Shown here: positions 34,177-45,401 of the stretch, piece after piece
How positions within the stretch are numbered: position 1 is the first letter of the stretch
Layout: every line of letters begins with the position of its first letter
Origin: Arthrobacter agilis
Lineage (GTDB): Bacteria > Actinomycetota > Actinomycetes > Actinomycetales > Micrococcaceae
DNA length: 64,000 nt
NCBI RefSeq assembly: GCF_006494655.1
Contig: NZ_VHIM01000001.1
Span: 434,001-498,000, forward strand
Direction of reading: 5' to 3'
Notes under the pieces: model-generated
Databases searched by the model: none
The model's input: only the letters and a program-made list of their open reading frames with translations
Told to the model about the DNA's origin: nothing
Made by a program: the position numbers and the translations under genes

Positions 34177-34231
34177 GCTGACTCCGATGTCTGCGGGAAG
34201 GACGGGCTGGTGCCGGTGCGGCTCGACATCG

Positions 34232-34245
34232 TCTAAACGTTTCGA
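34232..34245. promoter_or_regulatory. LacI-type operator upstream of the repressor gene
   Basis: TCTAAACGTTTCGA, 13 of 14 bases matching the perfect palindrome at 33004-33017. It lies 56 bases before the LacI start, consistent with autoregulation. Confidence 0.6.
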
Positions 34246-34340
34246 CGACCGGTCCTCTGTACGCTACGTCACATCCGGCAGGTCGACAAGGGGTTTGTGG
34301 TGGCGGAGGACAAACCCGCCGATCCACACCGCAGCACGAA

Positions 34341-34364
34341 GGCCACCGGGACATCCCGATGGCC
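34341..34364 (-). terminator. Hairpin after the alcohol dehydrogenase gene
   Basis: GGCCACCGGG and CCCGATGGCC form a 10-bp stem with one mismatch and an ACAT loop, 21 bases past the dehydrogenase stop. Confidence 0.55.
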
Positions 34365-34384
34365 TCCGTGGAGCAGCGCCAGGG

Positions 34385-35596
34385 TCACCCCGTGGTCAGG
34401 ACGGTCTTGAGCCATCCCTCCTCGCGGCGGTCGAACGTGAGGTACGCGTCCACAACATCGGTGATGGGCTCGTGCTGCGTGATGAACCGGGTGGGATCGA
34501 AGACGCCCGAGGCGACGAGGTCCAGGAGCGGCGGCGTCACCGAGCGGTGATCGCAGTTGCCCATCCGGATGGTGAGGTTCTTGTTCATCGCCTGACCGAT
34601 CGGGTAGGACATCATGGCCGGGCTGTAGACGCCGATGATGCCGATGCGCCCGTACTTCCTGACGGTCTCGATGCTCCACTGCGACACCTGCGACGGAGCA
34701 TTGCCCGGCACCCAGTTCTCGCCCTGGATGTTCGTGGTCGGAGCCACCTGCGCGACCTCCTGTGCGAACTCGTCCGCCTGCTGCTCGCTGTCCGCCGCTG
34801 CCGGGCCGGACGCGGGGCGCTGGGCATCGACGCCGACGGCATCGATGACGGCGTCGACGCCGATCCCGAGCGTGGCCTCCATGATGGCCTGGACCGGGTC
34901 CTCGCGATTGAAGTTGATGACCTCGGCGTTCTGGTCGAGGGCGAGGACCAGCCGGGTGTCGATCCCGTCGACCGCGAAGACGCGCGAGGCGCCCTGGCGG
35001 AACGCGGAGGCGATGGCGAACTGACCCACGGGCCCGGCTCCGTAGACGGCCACGGTGTCACCGCGCTGCACACCGGCCAGCTGGGCGCCGAACCACGCGG
35101 TCGGGAAGATGTCCGAGAGGAGGATGGCCTGCTCGTCACTGACGTTGTCCGGCAGGGCCGTCAGGGTGTTCGACGCCCACGGGATGCGCGCGTACTCGGC
35201 CTGGAGCCCGTCGACGGGCCCCGTGGTGGTGGGCCCCCCGAAGAAGCACGTTCCTGCCTGCGGGCCGTTCGGATTGGCCGTGTCGCACTGCGCGGTGTGC
35301 CCTGCCCGGCACTGCCAGCAGACGCCGCAGGACATCGTGGAGGAGATGACGACCCGGTCTCCGGGTGCGAATCGCCGGACGGCCGACCCCACCTCCGTCA
35401 CCTCCCCGACAGCCTCGTGACCGAGGATGGTGCCTTCCTTCATGCCTGCCATCGTGCCGCGGATGAAGTGCAGGTCGGTCCCGCAGATGGCGCTGCGGGT
35501 GATCCGCACGATCGCGTCGTTCGGATCGAGGATCGAGGGGTCGTCGACGGTGTCGAGGCGGATATCGCCTTCGCCGTGCCATACGAGTGCTTTCAC
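34385..35596 (-). CDS. Zinc-dependent alcohol dehydrogenase
   Basis: A 403-residue medium-chain dehydrogenase. Catalytic zinc ligands are in SAICGTDLHF and GHEAVGEV; the structural zinc cysteines are in MSCGVCWQCRAGHTAQC; the NAD site is VAVYGAGPVGQFAIASAF. An insertion near residues 255-300 (SGPAAADSEQQADEFAQEVA) and the overall length resemble formaldehyde dehydrogenase-like members. The GTG at 35596 is preceded by AAGGAG at 9 bases. It is a single-gene unit between terminators; the substrate is not predictable beyond an alcohol or aldehyde adduct. Confidence 0.85.
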   Translation of the reverse strand: MKALVWHGEGDIRLDTVDDPSILDPNDAIVRITRSAICGTDLHFIRGTMAGMKEGTILGHEAVGEVTEVGSAVRRFAPGDRVVISSTMSCGVCWQCRAGHTAQCDTANPNGPQAGTCFFGGPTTTGPVDGLQAEYARIPWASNTLTALPDNVSDEQAILLSDIFPTAWFGAQLAGVQRGDTVAVYGAGPVGQFAIASAFRQGASRVFAVDGIDTRLVLALDQNAEVINFNREDPVQAIMEATLGIGVDAVIDAVGVDAQRPASGPAAADSEQQADEFAQEVAQVAPTTNIQGENWVPGNAPSQVSQWSIETVRKYGRIGIIGVYSPAMMSYPIGQAMNKNLTIRMGNCDHRSVTPPLLDLVASGVFDPTRFITQHEPITDVVDAYLTFDRREEGWLKTVLTTG

Positions 35597-35773
35597 GCGA
35601 TGTACTCCTTCACTGTCCACGACCCGGGGCCGTGGGAGGGGCTTCGGTCGGTCGATCGGTGTCCACGCTAGGAGTCGTGACGGAGGCCGACAACCTCCGG
35701 GTGCGCCGCAGGCGGAGCTTGTGCGGCAGCGCACCGTGGCCTACGGGAGTCGCCTTCCGCCTGGGTGAAGAAC

Positions 35774-35809
35774 GCAGACAGGCCACCGGGTGACCGGTGG
35801 CCTGTCTGC
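35774..35809 (-). terminator. Strong terminator of the MarR-efflux operon
   Basis: A perfect 16-bp stem (35774-35789 with 35794-35809) closed by GTGA, directly downstream of the transporter gene. It could also act for transcripts reading rightward. Confidence 0.75.
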
Positions 35810-35823
35810 TCGGTGCGGAGGAT

Positions 35824-37749
35824 CTAGCGGTCCGCTCCTGCCCGGCTCGCGAGGTCGATGTCGAGCTCGGACAGCTCCTGCGTCACGCGCTCGATGTCGG
35901 ACTTCAGGATGGACACCGGACCAGCACTGTGCCTTCCGCGGGAGGGCTGCACCGCGACGACATCGGACTCGTCCTCGCTACGGGTTCCGCTCCCCCGTCC
36001 GGCATCCGCGGCGTCGTCGGGACCGGACGTCCCGCCGTCCTGCGCCTCGTTCCTCGCCGTGAGCGTGGCGCCCTCGGACGTCTCGGCGGTCCCTCCGGCG
36101 ACGGCGGGCATCCCGCCCGTGGCGGCGGGTGACAGCGACGCCGCCGGCCCCGCGGGAGCGGCCTGGGCGAAGTCGACCGTGCGACGCAGCGCCGTCTCCT
36201 TGATGAAGAGCACGCACACCAGGCCCAGCACGGCGATGACGGCGGTGATGGTGAAGATGAGGGCCGTGCTGTCACCGTAGGCGGCACGCACGATGTCCGC
36301 GATCGGCGCCGGCAGGTCCACGAGGTCCAGGCTTCCGCCCGCCGCCCCACCGGTGGTCGGGATACCGGCCGCAGCCAGGCCCTCGGTGGTCTTGTTCGAG
36401 ACCTGGGTCCCGAGGATGGCACCCAGGACGGCGACACCCGCAGCACCGCCCATGGAGCGGAAGAACGCGACCGACGCACTGGCGGAGCCGATGTCCTTCA
36501 CGGCGACGGTGTTCTGGACGGCAAGCACCAGGTTCTGCAGCATGAGGCCGAGTCCCAGTCCGAAGACGAAGGTGTAGATGCCCACGAGCCAGAGTTCGGT
36601 CAGGTGGTCGATGGTGCCCGCGAGGCCGAGGCCGGCGATGAGGAAGAGCGACCCTGCGACGAGGTAGCGCTTCCACTTGCCGAACCGGGTGACGAGCAGA
36701 CCGGCCCCGATGGAGCCCAGCAGGTTGCCCGCGATCATCGGGAGGGTCAGCAGGCCCGCCTCGGTGGGCGTGGCGCCGCGTGCCACCTGGTAGTACTGGC
36801 CGAGGTAGCTCGAGCTGGCGAACAGGGCGATGCCGACGGCGATCGAGGCGATGATCGCCAGGGCCGTGGTGCGCTGGGAGATGATCTTGAGGGGGATGAT
36901 CGGCTCGGCGACCTTCGACTCGACCACCAGCAGGAGTGCGAGGAGGATGACGCTGCCGCCCACCATGAGGGCGCTCTCACGTGAGAACCATGCGTAGTAG
37001 CCCTCCTTGCCCGCGAACGAGACCCAGATGAGGAGCAGGCTCACGCCGGCCGTCAGGAGGATGGAGCCGAGCCAGTCGATCCGCGCCTTGCGGCGTGTGT
37101 CGGGGAGCTTCAGGGTGAGCTGCAGGAGCACGAGCGCGATGATCGCCAGGGGGACGCAGACGAAGAAGGTCCAGCGCCAGCCGAGCGGCGAGTCGACGAT
37201 GAATCCGCCGAGGAGCGGTCCACCCGCCGTCGCGACGGCCATGACACCGCCCATGTAGCCGGAGTACCGGCCGCGCTCACGCGGCGCGATGATGGTGCCG
37301 ATGATCGCCTGCGCGAGCGCGGTGAGGCCGCCCATCGCGACACCCTGGATCACGCGGGCCGTCAGCAGCAGCGGGATGGTCTGCGCGAAGCCCGCGAGCA
37401 CCGACCCCAGGACGAAGATCACGATGCTGACCTGCACCAGCATCTTCTTGTCGAACAGGTCGGCGAACTTGCCCCAGATGGGGGTGGTGGCCGCGTTGGC
37501 GAGCAGTGCCGCGGTGATGACCCAGGCGAAGTCCGTCTGGGAACCGTTGAGGTCGCTCATGATGGTGGGCAGGGCGTTCGCGACGATGGTGCTGCTGAGG
37601 ATCGCAGTGAACAGACCCGCCAGCAGGCCCGTGAGCGCCTGCAGGATCTGCTTGTGGCTCATGGGCTCGCTCGTGGAGTGGTGGGAGGGCTTCGCAGAGG
37701 GCTCCTCTGCGGCCTCCGAAATCCTTGGCTTGGTGGATTGGCTGGCCAT
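35824..37749 (-). CDS. DHA2-family MFS drug efflux transporter
   Basis: A 641-residue EmrB/QacA-type proton antiporter with 14 predicted helices. Motif A region GKFADLFDKKMLVQ and the motif C segment GPLLGGFIVDSPLGWRW are present. A cytoplasmic C-terminal tail of about 110 residues, rich in Ala, Pro, Gly and acidic residues, is longer than usual and ends in a helical segment (VSILKSDIERVTQELSELDI). The ATG at 37749 overlaps the MarR stop by one base and has AAGGAAG upstream. MarR control suggests export of a toxic organic compound. Confidence 0.9.
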   Translation of the reverse strand: MASQSTKPRISEAAEEPSAKPSHHSTSEPMSHKQILQALTGLLAGLFTAILSSTIVANALPTIMSDLNGSQTDFAWVITAALLANAATTPIWGKFADLFDKKMLVQVSIVIFVLGSVLAGFAQTIPLLLTARVIQGVAMGGLTALAQAIIGTIIAPRERGRYSGYMGGVMAVATAGGPLLGGFIVDSPLGWRWTFFVCVPLAIIALVLLQLTLKLPDTRRKARIDWLGSILLTAGVSLLLIWVSFAGKEGYYAWFSRESALMVGGSVILLALLLVVESKVAEPIIPLKIISQRTTALAIIASIAVGIALFASSSYLGQYYQVARGATPTEAGLLTLPMIAGNLLGSIGAGLLVTRFGKWKRYLVAGSLFLIAGLGLAGTIDHLTELWLVGIYTFVFGLGLGLMLQNLVLAVQNTVAVKDIGSASASVAFFRSMGGAAGVAVLGAILGTQVSNKTTEGLAAAGIPTTGGAAGGSLDLVDLPAPIADIVRAAYGDSTALIFTITAVIAVLGLVCVLFIKETALRRTVDFAQAAPAGPAASLSPAATGGMPAVAGGTAETSEGATLTARNEAQDGGTSGPDDAADAGRGSGTRSEDESDVVAVQPSRGRHSAGPVSILKSDIERVTQELSELDIDLASRAGADR

Positions 37750-38291
37750 CAACGTTCTTCCTTCATGATCTGGGACGCAGGGTCCGAGTGGTGACGGCCG
37801 TCGTTGCCCGTGCTGTGGGTACTGCTGGTGCTGTGCGCCTGTGCGGTGTGTGCCGCTGCCGTCCGGAACGCCTCGGTCAGGTGCTGGACGGAGGACGACG
37901 CCGCCTCCGCCTCGCTCTCCGTCCAGTCGGACAGGATCTCCCGCAGGGTCTCGGCCCGCCGCTCGTAGGTCTCCGCGAGGTACCGCTCACCGGCGTCCGA
38001 GAGCGAGAGCAGGCAGGCCCTGCCGTCCATGGGATCCGCCGAGCGGACCACGAACCCGAACTGCTCGAGGTCCGCCAATTGGCGGCTGAGGGCGGAGGGG
38101 CCGATGCCGAGCTTGCCGGCCAGGGCCGAGGCCCGCATCGGGGCCCCCTCCCCGATGAAGAAGAGCACCCCCGTGTGGGCGGGGCCCAGGTCGGAGTACT
38201 TCATCCCCGCCGCAGTGACCCCCCGGAGGGCCCGCTGCAGATCGAAGATGTGGTGCACCAGCTCTGCAGCGGTGTGCTGCGCTACTGACAT
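37749..38291 (-). CDS. MarR family transcriptional regulator
   Basis: A 180-residue winged-helix regulator. MRASALAGKLGIGPSALSRQLADLEQFGFV is the DNA-recognition helix region and RSADPMDGRACLLSLSDAG the wing. The C-terminal 35 residues are His/Ser/Thr-rich (STSSTHSTGNDGRHHSD) and could bind metal, though that is only suggestive. It is the first gene of the operon with the efflux pump and lies behind a promoter whose -35 box overlaps a palindrome, so it probably represses both genes. Confidence 0.88.
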   Translation of the reverse strand: MSVAQHTAAELVHHIFDLQRALRGVTAAGMKYSDLGPAHTGVLFFIGEGAPMRASALAGKLGIGPSALSRQLADLEQFGFVVRSADPMDGRACLLSLSDAGERYLAETYERRAETLREILSDWTESEAEAASSSVQHLTEAFRTAAAHTAQAHSTSSTHSTGNDGRHHSDPASQIMKEER

Positions 38292-38329
38292 CAGGGACTC
38301 CCGGTTCGAATAGTTCGTTGCTCTAAGTA

Positions 38330-38362
38330 ACTGTAGACCTGTCGTTTCGTTAGGTCAACTAA
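38330..38362 (-). promoter_or_regulatory. Promoter and operator of the MarR-efflux operon
   Basis: Read on the minus strand: TTGACC (38358-38353), 17-base spacer, TACAGT (38335-38330). The imperfect palindrome TTAGGTCAACTAA (38350-38362) covers the -35 box, and CTAAGTAA occurs twice (38323-38330, 38359-38366). This fits repression by MarR binding at the promoter. Confidence 0.6.
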
Positions 38363-38487
38363 GTAAAACCGTCCCGCCCATTGTGCTCGTCGGGAGGTTC
38401 AGCGCGTCAAACAGGGGTCTCTCCTCACGCGAGGCTTGCAGCAGACGCAACTCCCCTGTAGGCCTGATACACGAAGCTGATACCCGA

Positions 38488-38506
38488 GGCAGATGGATCA
38501 TCTGCC
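38488..38506. promoter_or_regulatory. Perfect dyad upstream of the molybdoenzyme gene
   Basis: GGCAGATG and CATCTGCC form 8-bp arms around GAT, 43 bases before the start codon. It could be an operator or a leader hairpin. Confidence 0.4.
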
Positions 38507-38548
38507 GACGAAGCGGCCGCACCCGGGCCATGGAAGAGGACGTTCGCC

Positions 38549-40951
<2,403 letters not shown>

Positions 40952-41042
40952 CCGGCCGCTGAAACGCGTGGACCCGGGCCGTGGCCGGGAGCAGCAGCGC
41001 GGATAGACTGCTCCGATCACGGCGACCAGGAGGGACACGCGG

Positions 41043-42347
41043 ATGCGGCAGCAGGACCAGCACGCGGACCGGCGGCAGGCAGACCCGGGCCCGGCGGGTC
41101 CGGGGGCCGACCTCGTGCAGCGTCACGTGGTCCGGGTCCTCGTCGTCGCCCAGATCCTCGGCGGACTCGGAGCCGGCGCCACGCTCTCACTCGGTGCCCT
41201 GCTCGCAGCGGAGACCTCCGGCTCCAGCGCCTGGTCCGGCATGGCGGCGACCATGGCCACCCTGGGCGCGGCTGCCGCAGCCGTACCACTGGCCGGTCTC
41301 GCGCAGCGCAGGGGCAGGCGCGTCTCCCTCGCCACGGGCTCCGTCGTCGCCTGCTGTGGGGCGCTGCTCGCCATCACCGCGGCCTCCCTCTCACTGTTCC
41401 CGCTCCTGCTCGTCGCCCTGGTGCTGCTGGGCTCCGGATCGGCGACGGGACTCCAGGCGCGCTTCGCGGCAACGGACCTCGCCACCGAGGGGACCCGCGG
41501 GCGGAGCCTCTCCCTCGTGGTGTGGTCGACCACCATCGGAGCAGTACTCGGCCCCAATCTCTTCGAGCCGGGCCAGGTGGTCGCGGGCTACCTCGGCATC
41601 CCGGCACTGAGCGGGGGCTTCGTGTTCACCGCCGTCGCGCAGGTCGCGGCGGCCCTCGTGTATTCGCTGGGGCTGAGGCCCGACCCCCTCCTGACGGCAC
41701 TGCAGCGCCAGGCAGCCGCTCTCCCCGACGACGCCCGGCCGCCGGGTGGGCGCCGTGGCCTCACGATCCTCGCCGGCAATCCGAGCGCCCGGTTCGCCGT
41801 CGCGACCCTCATGGTCAGCCACGCGGCGATGGTGTCCCTGATGTCCATGACGCCCGTGCACCTGCACGATCACGGGGCTGGATTGTCCGTGGTGGGACTG
41901 ACGATCAGCCTGCACGTGGCCGGCATGTACGCGCTGTCGCCCGTGTTCGGGTGGATCGCCGACCGCGCGGGCAAGCTCCGGGGGATCCTCCTCGGGCAGA
42001 TCTTCCTCCTGGCTGCGCTGCTGATAGCGTGGCAGGGCTCGGAGTCGGAGGCCTTCGTAACCCTGAGCCTGATCCTGCTCGGCCTCGGCTGGTCCGCGAG
42101 TGTGGTCTCCGCCTCGACACTGCTCGCCGGCGCCGTCGATGTCGGCGAGCGCGCACCGGTCCAGGGCACGTCCGATCTGCTGATGAACCTGGCCGGTGCC
42201 GTCGGAGGTGCACTCGCGGGTCCGGCACTCGTCCTGATGGGCTATTCGGGCCTGGGCCTCGCGGCGGCCGTGCTCGTCGCCGTCCTGCTCGCCTGGACGC
42301 TCACCCGGCCCACGAGCACCCGGACGACGGAAGCCGCCGCAGCCTGA
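41043..42347 (+). CDS. MFS transporter
   Basis: A 434-residue membrane protein with about 12 helices and a Gln/Asp/Arg-rich cytoplasmic start. PLAGLAQRRGRRVSLATGSV is the motif-A loop between helices 2 and 3, and the matching loop in the second half is FGWIADRAGKLRGILLG. GGAGGG lies 9 bases before the ATG. It follows the molybdoenzyme gene by 91 bases and could be co-transcribed. No substrate signature; a general efflux role is likely. Confidence 0.83.
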   Translation: MRQQDQHADRRQADPGPAGPGADLVQRHVVRVLVVAQILGGLGAGATLSLGALLAAETSGSSAWSGMAATMATLGAAAAAVPLAGLAQRRGRRVSLATGSVVACCGALLAITAASLSLFPLLLVALVLLGSGSATGLQARFAATDLATEGTRGRSLSLVVWSTTIGAVLGPNLFEPGQVVAGYLGIPALSGGFVFTAVAQVAAALVYSLGLRPDPLLTALQRQAAALPDDARPPGGRRGLTILAGNPSARFAVATLMVSHAAMVSLMSMTPVHLHDHGAGLSVVGLTISLHVAGMYALSPVFGWIADRAGKLRGILLGQIFLLAALLIAWQGSESEAFVTLSLILLGLGWSASVVSASTLLAGAVDVGERAPVQGTSDLLMNLAGAVGGALAGPALVLMGYSGLGLAAAVLVAVLLAWTLTRPTSTRTTEAAAA

Positions 42348-42467
42348 GCCCGCACGACGGCCCGACTTCCGTCCGGGTCCACGGAGGAACCGGCATCCGT
42401 ACGGTACTGTCGATCTCGCCTCAAGCAGCGGGGCAATCAGGTGATCAGTACGCGAATGAGGCAGTAC

Positions 42468-42749
42468 ATGAGTGACGACAGCAGGTTGGACCCGGGCAAG
42501 GACTTCCCCGAGGACCTGACGACCATCGACCGGGATGACCTGGACATCCTGAACAGCAGGAACCACCGTTCACGGGACAGCCAGTACATCCTCGACGGCG
42601 GGAGCGATGCCGAGACCGAGGGCCGCCACCACGACCTGCGGGAAGAACTGGACCGTCGGCAGGCACTGCGCGACGCCCCCTCGGCTGCAGGAGATGCGGC
42701 GGACGATGCGGCAGAGGCCGATTCCCACCGCGAGGTCCGCGAGGGCTGA
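42468..42749 (+). CDS. Small acidic hypothetical protein
   Basis: A 93-residue hydrophilic protein, rich in Asp, Glu and Arg, with no membrane segment. DPGKDFPEDLTTIDRDDLDIL and HHDLREELDRRQALRDAPS are its most distinctive blocks; the C-terminus is Ala/Asp-rich and probably disordered. The ATG at 42468 follows GAGG at 7 bases; a GTG at 42441 and an ATG at 42456 are less well supported. I know no function. Confidence 0.65.
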   Translation: MSDDSRLDPGKDFPEDLTTIDRDDLDILNSRNHRSRDSQYILDGGSDAETEGRHHDLREELDRRQALRDAPSAAGDAADDAAEADSHREVREG

Positions 42750-42767
42750 CGCCGCGGATGCCCGGCG

Positions 42768-43082
42768 CTACTGCGCCGTGCCGGTCCAGCCCTCTTCCTC
42801 CTGGGTTTCCTCGTCCTTCCGGATGATCGTCAGGACTGTCTTGACAGCCTTCTCGACGGCTGCGCTCGCTTCCTCCCGGCCATCCGTGGTCACCGAGCCC
42901 GCCGCATAACCGATCATGAAGGCGCTGATCGCACCCGCGTGCTGGGTCAGGTGCTGCGAGGAGCGCTCGGCGACTTCGACGATCCGCGGGTGGTCCACCT
43001 CGAGGTCGAGGACCTGCAGGGCCTGTGCCAGCGTCCGGCTCCACTCGCTGAGTGTGCGCTCTTCGTCGTCGGGGGTTGCCAT
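42768..43082 (-). CDS. DUF6457 domain protein
   Basis: A 104-residue helical protein. EWSRTLAQALQVLDLEVDH and AGAISAFMIGYAAGSV match the DUF6457 pattern found in actinobacteria, often beside or fused to molybdenum cofactor genes. The last 15 residues are acidic (DEETQEEEGWTG). The ATG at 43082 removes an unsupported N-terminal extension. It is convergent with the small acidic gene and lies near the YdeP-type molybdoenzyme, which fits a cofactor-related role. Confidence 0.72.
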   Translation of the reverse strand: MATPDDEERTLSEWSRTLAQALQVLDLEVDHPRIVEVAERSSQHLTQHAGAISAFMIGYAAGSVTTDGREEASAAVEKAVKTVLTIIRKDEETQEEEGWTGTAQ

Positions 43083-43217
43083 CGTGTCTCCTCGGGTCGG
43101 GGCGGTCGGGACGCGTTCCGCGCTGCCCGTCGGTACCCGGCAACGCTCCCACAAGCTCTACCACCGGCCACAGGGATGTTCAATGGAGGGCTTCCACGGG
43201 CTCGCTTTTGGTGTTCC

Positions 43218-43246
43218 TTGACTTCGGGCCGGTCCGGGGATGTACT
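43218..43246 (+). promoter_or_regulatory. Predicted promoter of the beta-helix gene
   Basis: TTGACT (43218-43223), 17-base spacer, TGTACT (43241-43246), in the spacer 95-123 bases before the gene. An inverted repeat GGTGAC-N12-GTCACC follows in the predicted 5' leader. Confidence 0.4.
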
Positions 43247-43340
43247 TCTTTCCGGCGGGTGACACGATTCACTACGTCACCGCCGCACCCTCAGGAGAAT
43301 CACCCGGCAGGACCACCTCGACGGAGAGGAACCGTTCAGC

Positions 43341-45248
43341 ATGACAATCCCCCGCCCCACCAGGACCGGACGCACCCGGCTGGCAGCGCTGCTCGGAGCC
43401 TCGGTGCTCCTGGCCACCAGCACGGGAGCACCGGCCATGGCTTCCCCACCCCTCGCCCTCGCCCAGGCACCGGCGCAGGCCGTTCCGGTCGCAGCGAAGA
43501 AGGCACCGCCGGCGTCGTCGCCCGACTTCGGGCCCAACGTGACCGTGTTCGATCCGAGCATGCCGGTCAGTGAGATCCAGGCGACCGTGGACGCCGTCAA
43601 CGCCCGCCAGATCGACAACGAGATGGGCACGGAACGCCAGGCACTCCTGTTCCTGCCCGGCACGTACGGCACCGACGCGCAGCCCCTGCAGTTCAAGGTG
43701 GGCTACTACACCGAGGTCGCAGGACTCGGCGCCTCACCCTCGGATGTGACCATCAACGGCAAGATCGAGGTCTACAACCGCTGCCTCGAGGACAACGGCA
43801 CGAGCAACTGCATCGCGCTCAACAACTTCTGGCGGACGCTCTCCAACCTCACGCTGCAGGTCAACGGCGCGGGCCAGGACGGCTGCCGGGCGACCGCGAA
43901 TTTCTGGGCCGTCTCGCAGGCCGTCTCCCTGCGGCGCGTGAACGTCACGGGCGGCACCCTCTCGCTCATGGACTACTGCACCGCCGGACCTCAGTTCGCG
44001 AGCGGTGGCTACCTCGCCGATTCGAAGGCCGGCGACGTCGTCAACGGATCCCAGCAGCAGTGGCTCACACGCAACGCGGAGATCGGCAGCTGGTCCAACG
44101 GCGTCTGGAACGCCGTGTTCTCGGGAACCGAGGGAGCCCCGACCGACGAGGCGTTCCCCGACCCGCCCTACACGACACTCGACGAGACCCCGGTCAGCCG
44201 CGAGAAGCCGTACCTCTTCACAGACAGCGCAGGGACCTACAGCGTGCGGGTACCGTTCGCACAGGTGAACTCCCGCGGCATCTCCTGGGGTGAGGGCCCG
44301 ACCGCCGGCCGTACCATCCCCCTGTCCGAGTTCTTCGTGGCCCGCCCCGGGGATTCCGTGCAGGCCATCAACAACGCCCTCGCCCGCGGCAAGCACCTCC
44401 TGCTCACACCGGGGGTGTACGACATCGCCGACACCATCCGGGTGAAGCGGGCGGACACCGTGGTCCTCGGCCTCGGGCATGCCACCCTGACTGCCGTGGA
44501 CGGTGCCGTGCCGATGCGCGTCGCCGACGTACCCGGCGTCGTGATCGCCGGCGTCACGATCGACGGCGGGACGGTCAACTCGCCCGTCCTGCTGCAGGTC
44601 GGGACGAAGAACGGCAACAACGGCTCGAAGAAGAACGACCCGGCCAACCCGACGACGCTCAGCGACGTCTACTTCCGCATCGGCGGTCCGCACGTGGGGA
44701 AGGCCGATGTCAGCCTGGAGATCAACAGTGACAACGTCCTGATCGACCACATCTGGGTGTGGCGCGCCGACCACGGCAACGAGGGTTCCTTCGGCTGGGA
44801 CGTCAGCACGGGCCGCAACGGAGTGATCGTGAACGGCGACGACGTCACCGCGACAGGCCTCTTCGTGGAGCACTACCAGGAGTACAACGTCATCTGGAAC
44901 GGCGAGCGCGGCCGTACGGTCTTCTTCCAGAACGAGCTCCCCTACGACCCGCCCAACCAGGCGGCATGGCAGCACGACGGCGTCCTCGGCTGGGCCGGCT
45001 ACAAGGTGGCCGACGACGTCGAGCAGCACACGCTGTGGGGCGGCGGCTCGTACATCTTCACCAATGTGGACCCCACCATCCACGCCACCCGCGGGTTCGA
45101 GGTGCCGGACACGCCCGGCGTGGTACTGAATCACGTCCTCACCGTCAATCTCGGTGCCGGGACGATCGACCACGTGGTCAACGACACCGGTGCTCCGGTG
45201 AGCAACGCGAACACCGGCATACCGAGCTACCTGGTGCGCTACCCGTAG
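43341..45248 (+). CDS. Secreted right-handed beta-helix protein
   Basis: A 635-residue exported protein with a signal peptide (basic n-region RPTRTGRTR, hydrophobic core, cleavage near ALA-QAP or AMA-SPP). The mature part has many short hydrophobic strands and Asn/Gly turns, as in pectate-lyase-fold or GH55-like proteins: ALLFLPGTYG, VTINGKIEVYNRC, VVLGLGHATLT, VVIAGVTIDGG, LFVEHYQEYNVIWNG. Homologues of this pattern are often labelled adenylyl cyclase without a visible basis; no cyclase motif is seen. A cell-wall or plant polysaccharide substrate is likely. It is followed by a terminator shared with the convergent LacI gene. Confidence 0.75.
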   Translation: MTIPRPTRTGRTRLAALLGASVLLATSTGAPAMASPPLALAQAPAQAVPVAAKKAPPASSPDFGPNVTVFDPSMPVSEIQATVDAVNARQIDNEMGTERQALLFLPGTYGTDAQPLQFKVGYYTEVAGLGASPSDVTINGKIEVYNRCLEDNGTSNCIALNNFWRTLSNLTLQVNGAGQDGCRATANFWAVSQAVSLRRVNVTGGTLSLMDYCTAGPQFASGGYLADSKAGDVVNGSQQQWLTRNAEIGSWSNGVWNAVFSGTEGAPTDEAFPDPPYTTLDETPVSREKPYLFTDSAGTYSVRVPFAQVNSRGISWGEGPTAGRTIPLSEFFVARPGDSVQAINNALARGKHLLLTPGVYDIADTIRVKRADTVVLGLGHATLTAVDGAVPMRVADVPGVVIAGVTIDGGTVNSPVLLQVGTKNGNNGSKKNDPANPTTLSDVYFRIGGPHVGKADVSLEINSDNVLIDHIWVWRADHGNEGSFGWDVSTGRNGVIVNGDDVTATGLFVEHYQEYNVIWNGERGRTVFFQNELPYDPPNQAAWQHDGVLGWAGYKVADDVEQHTLWGGGSYIFTNVDPTIHATRGFEVPDTPGVVLNHVLTVNLGAGTIDHVVNDTGAPVSNANTGIPSYLVRYP

Positions 45249-45274
45249 TCCTGGGAAGCCGTCGGTGACTGAAC

Positions 45275-45309
45275 GGGAGGGTCGAGGCCACGAAGGCCCC
45301 GACCCTCCC
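45275..45309. terminator. Bidirectional terminator
   Basis: GGGAGGGTCG pairs perfectly with CGACCCTCCC, and an inner GGCC/GGCC stem extends the hairpin. It lies between the convergent beta-helix and LacI genes and ends with CCCTGCTG rather than a T run. Confidence 0.7.
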
Positions 45310-45401
45310 TGCTGCGCGCGGCAGGCGGACGGTGTCACCCCTGTGGCGGTGCAGCCGGATCGGCTTGGCCGCCTGTGTGTCCCCGCATATCGGACAGCGC
45401 C

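Noticed and set aside
43341-45248. Adenylyl cyclase function for the beta-helix protein
   Set aside because: No nucleotide-cyclase motif is present; the exported beta-helix architecture argues against it.
45310-45401. Zinc-knuckle-like fragment (CPICGD) on the minus strand
   Set aside because: Short, out of frame with the LacI gene and with no partner cysteines nearby; likely chance.
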